Notes: generated by a model from the letters alone, not told the origin. A DNA stretch of 6,412 nt from Rubrimonas sp036735545 (GCA_036735545.1 DAINOD010000129.1:1-6412); one strand, 5' to 3'. Positions 1 through 6,071 are shown, numbered from the stretch's first letter. A program made the numbers and translations.

Positions 1-566
1 TGAAGAACCGCGTCGGGGTCGAGGTGCTGATCGAGACCGCGCTCGGCATGGCCAATGTCGAGGAGATCGCCCGCTTCTCCGCGCTGTCGTGCCCGCGGGT
101 CGAGGCGATGCACTTCGGCGTCGCCGACTACGCCGCCTCGATGCGCGCGCGCACCGTCAACATCGGCGGGCTGAACCCGGACTATCCGGGCGACCAGTGG
201 CACGCCTCGATCACGCGCATGGTGGTGGCCTGCCGCGCCTTCGGCCTGCGCGCCTGCGACGGGCCGTTCGGCGACTTCTCCGACCCCGAGGGCTATCGCG
301 ACGCCGCGCGCCGCGCCGCCGCGCTGGGCTGCGAGGGCAAGTGGGCGATCCACCCCAGCCAGATCGCGCTGGCCAACGAAATCTTCTCGCCGACGGAAGC
401 CGAGGTGACGAAGGCGCGGCGCATCCTCGAGGCGCTCAAGGAGGCGGAGGCCGCCGGCAAGGGCGCCGCCTCGCTCGACGGCAAGATGATCGACGCGGCC
501 AGCGAGAAGATGGCCAACAACCTCCTCGCCGTGGACGCCGCCATCCGCGCCCGCGCCGCGACCTGA
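1..566 (+). CDS. mcl: Malyl-CoA lyase (L-malyl-CoA/beta-methylmalyl-CoA lyase), C-terminal part, 5' end outside window
   Basis: This enzyme of the CitE-like HpcH/HpaI aldolase superfamily reversibly cleaves L-malyl-CoA to acetyl-CoA and glyoxylate in the cytoplasm. The frame is open to the left edge (first full codon at 3), leaving 187 residues. Known relatives have roughly 320-350, so the N-terminal 40% or so is missing. The GTG at 24 is internal, because family similarity continues upstream of it (GVEVLIETALGMAN). The two acidic Mg2+ ligands expected in the family are present: E in LIETALG (codon 33-35) and D in GVADYAAS (codon 126-128). Further family blocks are DGPFGDFSDPEGY and GKWAIHPSQIALANEIF. 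The segment between IGG and RMVVACRA is about half as long as I recall in the Methylobacterium enzyme. The gene ends 17 bases before mtkA, which favours a malyl-CoA lyase over a citrate lyase beta subunit or a malyl-CoA thioesterase. Confidence 0.93.
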   Translation, partial: KNRVGVEVLIETALGMANVEEIARFSALSCPRVEAMHFGVADYAASMRARTVNIGGLNPDYPGDQWHASITRMVVACRAFGLRACDGPFGDFSDPEGYRDAARRAAALGCEGKWAIHPSQIALANEIFSPTEAEVTKARRILEALKEAEAAGKGAASLDGKMIDAASEKMANNLLAVDAAIRARAAT

Positions 567-571
567 CAACT

Positions 572-577
572 GGGGAG
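572..577 (+). promoter_or_regulatory. Shine-Dalgarno of mtkA
   Basis: GGGGAG lies 6 bases before the ATG at 584. It supports that start over the much longer open frame reaching upstream to about 89, which only shadows mcl. Confidence 0.75.
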
Positions 578-583
578 CCGCCG

Positions 584-1759
584 ATGGACATCCACGAATA
601 CCAGGCCAAGGAGCTGCTGGCGGAGTTCGGCGTGCCGATCCCCCAGGGCGGGCTGGCCTACAGCCCCGAACAGGCCAGCTACCGCGCCCGCGAGATCGGC
701 GGCGACCGCTGGGTGGTGAAGGCGCAGATCCACTCGGGCGGGCGCGGCGAGGCCGGCGGCGTGCGCATCTGCGCCACCGAACAGGAGATCCAGGACGCGG
801 CCGCCGGGATGCTGGGCCAGCGCCTCGTCACCCGTCAGACCGACGCGCGCGGCAAGCTGGTGGGCCGGCTCTACGTCGAGGCCGCCACCGACATCGCGCA
901 GGAACTCTATCTCGGCATCGTGCTCGACCGCGCCTCGGAGCGGATCATGCTGCTGGCCTCCTCCGCCGGCGGCATGGAGATCGAGGAGATCGCCGAGGAG
1001 GCGCCGGACAGCCTCATGCGCGTCTCCATCGACCCCGCCGCGGGGCTGCTGGAGTTCCAGTGCCGCGAACTGGCCTTCGGGCTGGGGCTCGACAGCAAGC
1101 TCGTGCCGAAGATGGTGCGCATCCTGATGGGCGCCTACCGCGCCTTCCGCGACCTCGACGCCACGATGGTTGAGATCAACCCGCTGGTGGTGACGGGTCT
1201 CGGCGATCTGGTCGCGCTCGACGCCAAGATGAGCTTCGACGACAACGCGCTGTTCCGGCGCCCGCGCATCGCGGAGCTGCGCGACCGCAGCCAGGAGGAC
1301 GCGCGCGAATCCTCCGCCGCCGATCGCGGGCTGGCCTATGTCGGGCTCGACGGCGAGATCGGCTGCATGATCAACGGCGCCGGTCTGGCGATGGCGACCA
1401 TGGACATGATCAAGCTGGCGGGCGGCGCCCCGGCCAACTTCCTCGACATCGGCGGCGGCGCGAGCCCCGACCGGGTGCTGAACGCCTTTCGCGTGGTGCT
1501 GGACGACCGCAACGTGCGGGTGATGCTGGTCAACATCTTCGCCGGCATCAACCGCTGCGACTGGGTGGCCGAGGGCGTGGTGCAGGCCTTCAAGGCGCTG
1601 AAGGTCGAGCTGCCCGTGGTCGTCCGTCTGTCGGGCACCAACGTGGAGCAGGGCCGGCGCATCATCGCCGAGTCGGGCCTGCCGATCGTCACCGCCGACA
1701 CGCTGGCCGAGGCGGCCGAAAAGGCCGTCGCCGCGCTCGGCGCCGCAAAAGCCGCGTGA
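584..1759 (+). CDS. mtkA: Malate--CoA ligase (malate thiokinase) beta subunit
   Basis: This is the ATP-grasp/CoA-ligase beta subunit of malate thiokinase, which with MtkB makes malyl-CoA from malate, CoA and ATP. At 391 aa it matches SucC/MtkA length. It starts MDIHEYQAKELLAEFG, the usual family N-terminus. The ATP-grasp part spans about residues 1-235, with K46 and the glycine loop SGGRGEAGG (51-59). Mg2+ ligands N199 (EINPLV) and D213 (ALDAKMS) fall at the same numbers as in E. coli SucC. The C-terminal ligase domain (about 250-391) has NGAGLAMATMD (N264), NFLDIGGGAS and VNIFAGINRCDWVAEG. The last block reads AGINRCD where E. coli SucC has GGIVRCD, and it agrees with MtkA as I recall it. 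That difference, the MSFDDNALFRR block and the adjacent mcl favour malate over succinate as substrate. True SucC is the alternative but less likely. Confidence 0.92.
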   Translation: MDIHEYQAKELLAEFGVPIPQGGLAYSPEQASYRAREIGGDRWVVKAQIHSGGRGEAGGVRICATEQEIQDAAAGMLGQRLVTRQTDARGKLVGRLYVEAATDIAQELYLGIVLDRASERIMLLASSAGGMEIEEIAEEAPDSLMRVSIDPAAGLLEFQCRELAFGLGLDSKLVPKMVRILMGAYRAFRDLDATMVEINPLVVTGLGDLVALDAKMSFDDNALFRRPRIAELRDRSQEDARESSAADRGLAYVGLDGEIGCMINGAGLAMATMDMIKLAGGAPANFLDIGGGASPDRVLNAFRVVLDDRNVRVMLVNIFAGINRCDWVAEGVVQAFKALKVELPVVVRLSGTNVEQGRRIIAESGLPIVTADTLAEAAEKAVAALGAAKAA

Positions 1760-1768
1760 GGGGGAGAG
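1758..1768 (+). promoter_or_regulatory. Shine-Dalgarno of mtkB
   Basis: The purine-rich run GAGGGGGAGAG overlaps the mtkA stop codon and ends just before the ATG at 1770. This is a strong ribosome binding site that places mtkB in the same transcript as mtkA. Confidence 0.75.
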
Positions 1769-1769
1769 C

Positions 1770-2666
1770 ATGGCCATCCTGATCGACGAGACGACCCCGA
1801 TCATCGTGCAGGGCATATCGGGGCGCATCGGCCGCTTCCACGCCGAGCAGATGATCGCCTATGGCGCCAACGTGGTCGGCGGCGTCACGCCGGGCCGCGG
1901 CGGCGAGACGGTGCTGGACCGCCCCGTCTTCAACACGGTCAAGGGCGCGGTCAGCGAGACCGGCGCGGAGGCGACGCTGGTCTTCGTGCCCCCGCCCTTC
2001 GCGGCGGATGCGCTGATGGAGGCGGCGGACGCGGGGCTGCGGCTGGCGGTCTGCGTGACCGACGGCATACCCTCGCAGGACATGATGCGCGTGAAGCGCT
2101 ATCTGCGCCGCTACCAGCGCGAGCGGCGGATGCGGCTGGTGGGCCCCAACTGCGCCGGCGTCATCAGCCCCGGCAAGTCGATGATGGGCATCATGCCCGA
2201 CCACATCTATCGCGAGGGCCGCGTCGGCATCGTCGGGCGTTCCGGCACGCTGGGCTATGAGGCGGCCTCACAGCTCGCGGCGCTGGGCCTCGGCGTCTCC
2301 ACCTCGGTCGGCATCGGCGGCGATCCGATCAACGGGTCGAGCTTCCGCGACATCCTCGAGCTGTTCGAGGCCGACCCCGAGACCGACGCGGTGCTGATGA
2401 TCGGCGAGATCGGCGGGCCGCAGGAGGCGGAAGGCGCGCGCTACTGGTCCGAGCACATGAAGAAGCCGCTCGCGGCCTATGTCGCCGGTCTCTCGGCGCC
2501 CAAGGGTCGCAAGATGGGCCATGCCGGCGCCATCATCTCCGCCTTCGGCGAGAGCGCGCAGGAGAAGGTGACGCTGCTGGGCGAACTGGGGGTGCGGATT
2601 TCGCCCACGCCCTCGCAGATGGGCGAGACGGTGGCGAAGATGCTGGGCGCGCGCGCCGCTGCTTGA
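1770..2666 (+). CDS. mtkB: Malate--CoA ligase (malate thiokinase) alpha subunit
   Basis: This is the CoA-binding, phosphohistidine-carrying subunit partnering MtkA. It has 298 aa, the normal SucD/MtkB size. An N-terminal Rossmann-type CoA-binding domain (about 1-125) carries VQGISGRIGRFHAEQM (13-28), GGVTPGRGG (37-45) and FNTV. The C-terminal ligase domain contains VGPNCAGVISPGKSMMGIMP (124-143), RSGTLGYEA, GIGGDPINGSSF, IGEIGGPQEAE and the catalytic histidine loop KGRKMGHAGAII. H251 is the predicted phosphohistidine (H246 in E. coli SucD), and E213 in IGEIGG matches the conserved glutamate that contacts it. TDGIPSQDMMRVKRYLRR (97-114) resembles MtkB as I recall it, with D where SucD has E before GIP. 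The gene starts 10 bases after the mtkA stop. No phosphoenolpyruvate carboxylase gene follows, unlike the Methylobacterium serine-cycle cluster. Instead mtkB meets dctM tail to tail. Confidence 0.93.
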   Translation: MAILIDETTPIIVQGISGRIGRFHAEQMIAYGANVVGGVTPGRGGETVLDRPVFNTVKGAVSETGAEATLVFVPPPFAADALMEAADAGLRLAVCVTDGIPSQDMMRVKRYLRRYQRERRMRLVGPNCAGVISPGKSMMGIMPDHIYREGRVGIVGRSGTLGYEAASQLAALGLGVSTSVGIGGDPINGSSFRDILELFEADPETDAVLMIGEIGGPQEAEGARYWSEHMKKPLAAYVAGLSAPKGRKMGHAGAIISAFGESAQEKVTLLGELGVRISPTPSQMGETVAKMLGARAAA

Positions 2667-2670
2667 GGCG

Positions 2671-2694
2671 GGCGCGGCTCAGAACAGCCGCGCC
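2671..2694. terminator. Hairpin between convergent mtkB and dctM, candidate bidirectional terminator
   Basis: GGCGCGGCT (2671-2679) and AGCCGCGCC (2686-2694) form a perfect 9-bp stem with a 6-base loop. It begins 5 bases after the mtkB stop and covers the last codons and stop of dctM. No T-tract follows on either strand, so it is not a textbook intrinsic terminator. It may act with Rho or simply protect 3' ends. Confidence 0.4.
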
Positions 2695-4226
2695 GGAAGC
2701 CACGTCGCCAGCGCCGGGACCAGCCACACCAGCCCCAGCACCGCGAGCTGCAGCGCGATGAAGGGCGCGACGCCGGCGTAGATGTGGCTGGTCAGAACCT
2801 CCGGCGGCGCCGCCCCGCGCAGGTAGAACAGCGAGAAGCCGAAGGGCGGGGTGAGAAAGCTGGTCTGCAGGTTCACCGCGATCAGGACGGCCAGCCACAC
2901 CGGGTCGTGGCCCATCAGGATCAGCGCCGGCGCCACCAGCGGCAGCAGGATCACGCTGATCTCCACGAAGTCGAGGAAGAAGCCCAGCACGAAGATCAGC
3001 GCCATGCTGAAAAGCAGCGCCCCTGTCGCGCCTCCCGGCATCGCCGCCAGCAGCGCGCGCAGCCGGTGCTCGCCGCCCAGCCCGATGAAGACCAGCGAGA
3101 ACACGCTGGCGGTGAGGATGGTGGCGAAGATCATGGCGGTCACGACCATGGTCCCGTCCACGGTGGGCGTAAGCAGGCGCTCGCGCGCCAGCCGCCACAG
3201 CGAGGCCGCCACCGCCGCGAAGCCCGCGAGCGCCAGCGCCCCATAGAGCGCGCCGCGCGCCCAGTCAGCCGGGCCGACGTCGCTGCGCTGCAGCCGCACC
3301 GGCGCGACGCCCGCCGCCACCGCCAGCGCCATCAGCGCCGCCGCCCCGCCCCAGACCAGCCACCGCGGCGCGCCGAGCCGCGCGCCCGCGATCAGCGTCG
3401 CGCCGACCGCGCCGACCGCGGCGCTCTCGGTGGGCGTGGCGACGCCGCCGAGGATCGCCCCCAGCACCGCGACGATCAGCAGCACCGGCGGGGCGATCAC
3501 CGCGGCCACCCGCGCCGCCCCGGGCGGCTCCACGGCTGCCATCGGCGGCGCCGCCTGCGGCGTCAGCCGGGCGCGGGCCAGCATGTAGAGGACGTAAGCC
3601 CCCACCAGCGCCAGCCCCGGCCCGAGCGCGGCGGCGAAGATCTGGCCGACCGAGATCGTCTCGATCGAGAAGCGCCCCTGCTCGAACTGCGCCCGCTGGA
3701 ACGCGTTCGACATGACGTCCGCGAGGATGATCAGCAGCGTCGAGGGCGGGATGATCTGGCCCAGCGTGCCCGAGGCGCAGACCACGCCCGACGCCAGCCG
3801 CGGGTCGTAGCCGTTGCGCAGCATGGTGGGCAGCGCGATCATTCCCATCGCGACCACCGTCGCGCCGACGATCCCCGTGGAGGCGGCCAGCAGCGCCCCC
3901 ACCAGCGCCACCGACACGCCGAGACCCCCCGGCGCGCGACCGAACAGCCGGCCCATCGTCTCCAGCAGGTCCTCCGCGACGCGGGACTTCTCCAGCACCA
4001 GCCCCATGAACACGAACAGCGGAATGGCGATCAGCGTGTCGTTGGTCATCACGCCGAACACGCGCTGGCCGAGCGCGCCCAAGAGCCGCATGTCGAACTG
4101 GCCCAGCGCGCCGCCCAGCAGCGCGAAGCCCACCGCCACGCCCGCGATGGAGAAAGCCACCGGATAGCCGAGCAGGATGCCCCCGATCAGGCCCGCGATC
4201 ATCAGCAGGTCGAGCGGCAGGCTCAT
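2679..4226 (-). CDS. dctM: TRAP transporter large permease subunit (DctM), long variant
   Basis: This is the transport channel of a sodium-driven tripartite TRAP importer in the inner membrane. Of 515 aa, most are hydrophobic, with a dozen or more membrane-spanning stretches. DctM hallmarks are IPLFVFMGLVLEKS (68-81), ASTGIVGATVVAMGMIALP (115-133), SGTLGQIIPPSTLLIILAD (152-170), GVATPTESAAVGAVGA (261-276) and GFFLDFVEISVILLPLVAP (415-433), then NLQTSFLTPPFGFSLFYLRG (452-471). Common DctM proteins have about 425-450 residues. The excess lies around 283-355, which has two additional hydrophobic stretches (about 290-308 and 325-345). The ATG at 4226 is chosen because it overlaps the dctQ stop as ATGA and begins the family-like MSLPLDLLMIAGLIGGILLG; a GAGG sits directly before it, so translation probably depends on coupling. 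The open frame up to 4400 overlaps dctQ and is not used. Confidence 0.93.
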   Translation of the reverse strand: MSLPLDLLMIAGLIGGILLGYPVAFSIAGVAVGFALLGGALGQFDMRLLGALGQRVFGVMTNDTLIAIPLFVFMGLVLEKSRVAEDLLETMGRLFGRAPGGLGVSVALVGALLAASTGIVGATVVAMGMIALPTMLRNGYDPRLASGVVCASGTLGQIIPPSTLLIILADVMSNAFQRAQFEQGRFSIETISVGQIFAAALGPGLALVGAYVLYMLARARLTPQAAPPMAAVEPPGAARVAAVIAPPVLLIVAVLGAILGGVATPTESAAVGAVGATLIAGARLGAPRWLVWGGAAALMALAVAAGVAPVRLQRSDVGPADWARGALYGALALAGFAAVAASLWRLARERLLTPTVDGTMVVTAMIFATILTASVFSLVFIGLGGEHRLRALLAAMPGGATGALLFSMALIFVLGFFLDFVEISVILLPLVAPALILMGHDPVWLAVLIAVNLQTSFLTPPFGFSLFYLRGAAPPEVLTSHIYAGVAPFIALQLAVLGLVWLVPALATWLPARLF

Positions 4227-4720
4227 CCTCGGCGAAAGCGCGCGAGGTCGCGCAGCAGGCAGGCCAGCCCCTGCGCCAGCAGCAGGACGCAGAAGGCCGG
4301 CACGAGCGACTTCAACAGCCACGCCGCCGGGATGCCGCCGACCGAGATCGGCCCCTCCATGATGGCCCAGGACCGCCTCACCATCGGCCACGACCACCAC
4401 AGCAGGGCCAGCATCGCCGGCGCCAGCAGCAGCAGGTGGCCGGCGACGTCGATGGCGGCGCGGGTCCGCGGCGCGGCGCGGGCGTAGAAGACGTCCACCC
4501 GCACATGACCGCCCACGAGCAGGGTGTAGCCCGCCCCCAGCATGAACAGCGCGGCGTGCAGGTAGAGCACCGCCTCGTTGGCCGCCACGTCGCTGACGCC
4601 GAACGTGTAGCGCGCCAGCACCAGCGCGAACTGCAGCAGCACCATCGCCAGCGCCGCCCAGCGCGCGACCCGACCCACGGCGCGGTTCACCCGGTCCAGC
4701 CCGTCCGCGATCCGCTCCAC
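4223..4720 (-). CDS. dctQ: TRAP transporter small permease subunit (DctQ), GTG start
   Basis: This small membrane subunit pairs with DctM to form the TRAP membrane domain. It has 165 aa and four predicted membrane segments at about 21-41, 52-72, 93-113 and 134-156. Between segments 2 and 3 is GGHVRVDVFY (70-79), a DctQ signature. The C-terminus is basic (LRDLARFRRG), consistent with a cytoplasmic end. There is no ATG near the family start. The GTG at 4720 gives MERIADGLDRVNRAVGRVAR and has AAAGGGGGG (4726-4734) 5 bases upstream, so it is the best start. The frame is open far upstream through dctP, which is a GC-rich artefact. The stop overlaps the dctM start by four bases (ATGA, 4223-4226), indicating translational coupling. 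It lies between dctP and dctM, the usual TRAP order. Confidence 0.9.
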   Translation of the reverse strand: MERIADGLDRVNRAVGRVARWAALAMVLLQFALVLARYTFGVSDVAANEAVLYLHAALFMLGAGYTLLVGGHVRVDVFYARAAPRTRAAIDVAGHLLLLAPAMLALLWWSWPMVRRSWAIMEGPISVGGIPAAWLLKSLVPAFCVLLLAQGLACLLRDLARFRRG

Positions 4721-4725
4721 CGCCG

Positions 4726-4734
4726 CCCCCCTTT
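4726..4734 (-). promoter_or_regulatory. Shine-Dalgarno deciding the GTG start of dctQ
   Basis: AAAGGGGGG on the minus strand lies 5 bases from the GTG and directly abuts the 3' foot of the dctP-dctQ hairpin. Folding of that hairpin could therefore affect ribosome access. Confidence 0.6.
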
Positions 4735-4758
4735 GCGGGGCCGCCGCAGCGGCCCCGC
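4735..4758 (-). promoter_or_regulatory. Perfect 10-bp hairpin in the dctP-dctQ gap
   Basis: The arms GCGGGGCCGC and GCGGCCCCGC pair without mismatch around a 4-base loop. The element sits between the dctP stop (4765-4767) and the dctQ Shine-Dalgarno. No U-run follows in the direction of transcription, so it is more likely an mRNA 3'-end stabiliser or attenuator that keeps binding protein in excess over permease than a full terminator. The structure is visible; the role is inferred. Confidence 0.6.
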
Positions 4759-4764
4759 GCGCCG

Positions 4765-5844
4765 TCAGTTCAGCGCGAGGCTGCGACCGTCGATCTGGCC
4801 GCCGTCGGCGTAGACCATGTATTCGGCCATCAGGTCGCGGTAGTCGATGAAGCTCTCGACGATGCGGCGCACCAGCTCGTCGCCGTCCTGGCGCAGTTCG
4901 TCGATCACCGCCGCGTTGGCCTCGCCCATCGCCACGATCACGTCGCGGGGCAGTTCGCGGACCATCACGCCCTCGTTGGCCACGAGCTGGCGCAGGGCGA
5001 GCGCGTGCTTGGTGTTGTACTCGGTGGTGACGGGGTTGTAGAGCCCGTCCGCCGCCGCCGCGACCGCCGCCTTGAGGTCGTCCGGCAGGTCCTCCCAGAC
5101 ATCCAGGTTGACCGCGCATTCCTCGGCCGAGGAGGGCTCGCCGACGCCCGGCCAGTAGTAGTTCTTGGCCACCTGCTGGAAGCCCAGCGCGCTGTCGGAC
5201 CACGGGCCGATGAACTCGCCCGCGTCCAGCGCGCCGGTCTGCAGCGCCTGGAACATCGCCGGCCCCGGCATCGCCTGCACCGCGACGCCGAGCTTGGCCA
5301 TCATCTCCGAGGCCAGCCCCGTGGTGCGGAAGCGCAGGCCGCGCAGGTCGTCCACGCTCGCGATCTCGTTGCGGAACCAGCCCGCCCACTGGGGGCCCGA
5401 GTTGCCGCAGAGGAAGGGCTTCAGGCCGAAACGGCCATACATCTCGTCGTAGAGCGCCTGGGCGCCGCCATGGGCCATCCAGCCGTACTGCTCCTCGGCG
5501 CGCAGGCCGAAGGGCTGGGAGCCGAACAGCAGGATGCCCTTGGACTTCGAGCCCCAGTAGGCGGGCACCGCGTGGTAGATCTCGGCCGTGCCCTCCGCCA
5601 CCGCGTCGAAGACGCCCGGGCCCGGCACGATCTCGCCGGCGGCGAACAGCTCCACCTCGATGCGGCCGCCGCTGAGGGCCGTGATGCGGTCGGCGAGCAT
5701 CTGCGCCGCGACGCCCGGCCCGGGCAGGTTGCGCGGCCATGCCGAGACCATGCGCCAGCGGCGCACGTCCTGCGCGATGGCCGGGGCGGCGAGCCCCGCG
5801 ACGCCGACCACCGCGCCGGCCTTGAGGAAATCGCGTCTCTGCAT
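4765..5844 (-). CDS. dctP: TRAP transporter periplasmic solute-binding protein (DctP family, TakP/FcbT1-like)
   Basis: This captures the substrate in the periplasm and delivers it to DctQM. It has 359 aa. The N-terminus MQRRDFLKAGAVVGVAGLAA carries a twin-arginine motif (RRDFLK, 3-8), and cleavage is likely after AIA at 24, so it is probably exported folded through Tat. Family blocks: LSGGRIEVELFAAGEIVPG (58-75), AEGTAEIYHAVPAYW (83-97), GPQWAGWFRNEI (150-161), LRGLRFRTTGLASEMM (167-182), ALQTGALDAGEFIGPWSD (200-217) and KNYYWPG (227-233). R173 aligns with the arginine that binds the substrate carboxylate in DctP proteins. Q152 and E210 match residues around the 2-oxo acid/cation site of Rhodobacter TakP, but F211 stands where TakP has W. 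The substrate is likely a 2-oxo or hydroxy carboxylate; this is not proven. The start at 5844 is fixed by the Tat signal and AGGGAGAG upstream; the open frame to 5973 lacks both. Confidence 0.93.
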   Translation of the reverse strand: MQRRDFLKAGAVVGVAGLAAPAIAQDVRRWRMVSAWPRNLPGPGVAAQMLADRITALSGGRIEVELFAAGEIVPGPGVFDAVAEGTAEIYHAVPAYWGSKSKGILLFGSQPFGLRAEEQYGWMAHGGAQALYDEMYGRFGLKPFLCGNSGPQWAGWFRNEIASVDDLRGLRFRTTGLASEMMAKLGVAVQAMPGPAMFQALQTGALDAGEFIGPWSDSALGFQQVAKNYYWPGVGEPSSAEECAVNLDVWEDLPDDLKAAVAAAADGLYNPVTTEYNTKHALALRQLVANEGVMVRELPRDVIVAMGEANAAVIDELRQDGDELVRRIVESFIDYRDLMAEYMVYADGGQIDGRSLALN

Positions 5845-5849
5845 GGGGG

Positions 5850-5857
5850 CTCTCCCT
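5850..5857 (-). promoter_or_regulatory. Shine-Dalgarno of dctP
   Basis: AGGGAGAG on the minus strand lies 5 bases before the ATG at 5844. It supports the short start that places the twin-arginine motif at the N-terminus. Confidence 0.7.
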
Positions 5858-5925
5858 GTCGCTCTCGCGCCGCGCCGGGCCGCGGCTGTTCCGCGCCAAC
5901 CTGCTGGGGCTCGCGCCGCAAGTAA

Positions 5926-5939
5926 ACACGATCCCGTGT
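5926..5939. promoter_or_regulatory. Candidate operator palindrome 1
   Basis: ACACG-ATCC-CGTGT is a 5-bp inverted repeat around a 4-base centre. It adjoins the TTTACT patch that could be the dctP -10 element, so a repressor bound here could block the TRAP promoter. I do not recognise the regulator family. Confidence 0.3.
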
Positions 5940-5961
5940 CCGCCGCCGTCTCCACCGGGCC

Positions 5962-5975
5962 GGATGCCTGCATCC
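5962..5975. promoter_or_regulatory. Candidate operator palindrome 2
   Basis: GGATGC-CT-GCATCC is a perfect 6-bp inverted repeat with a 2-base centre. Its centre lies 36 bases from that of palindrome 1, and the two differ in sequence. It could be a second regulator site or chance in GC-rich DNA. Confidence 0.3.
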
Positions 5976-6027
5976 TGCGCGCGCGCCGTGCGCTTCTGCC
6001 GCAACCGCGGGCGCGGCGTCGGCGGCT

Positions 6028-6057
6028 TCGACAAGCGCGCCCGCCCCCCGCTATCGT
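6028..6057 (+). promoter_or_regulatory. Candidate sigma70-type promoter of putA
   Basis: TCGACA (6028-6033) resembles TTGACA, and TATCGT (6052-6057) resembles TATAAT, with 18 bases between them. Transcription would begin near 6064, giving a short leader of about 20 bases to the ATG at 6087. The match is moderate and untested. Confidence 0.4.
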
Positions 6058-6071
6058 GCGGGCCTAGCTTC

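Noticed and set aside
89..583. Upstream extension of mtkA through mcl
   Set aside because: The MtkA family begins at MDIHEYQAKELL, and a Shine-Dalgarno precedes that ATG. The extension is an out-of-frame reading of mcl.
293..1828. 511-codon open frame on the minus strand across mcl and mtkA
   Set aside because: It is antisense to clear, conserved enzymes. Its protein is rich in His, Arg, Ala and Gly with no recognisable family, as expected for shadow frames in very GC-rich DNA.
584..2666. Annotation as succinyl-CoA synthetase sucC-sucD
   Set aside because: The adjacent malyl-CoA lyase and MtkA/MtkB-like blocks (AGINRCDWVAEG, TDGIPSQDMMRVKRYL) point to malate thiokinase. Biochemical proof is lacking, so some doubt remains.
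2784..4487. 567-codon open frame on the plus strand across dctM and dctQ
   Set aside because: It is antisense to membrane proteins with many family motifs, and its translation is an Arg/His/Gln-rich low-complexity shadow.
5845..5973. Longer start for dctP
   Set aside because: It would bury the twin-arginine signal inside the protein. The ATG at 5844 has a good Shine-Dalgarno and gives a standard signal peptide.
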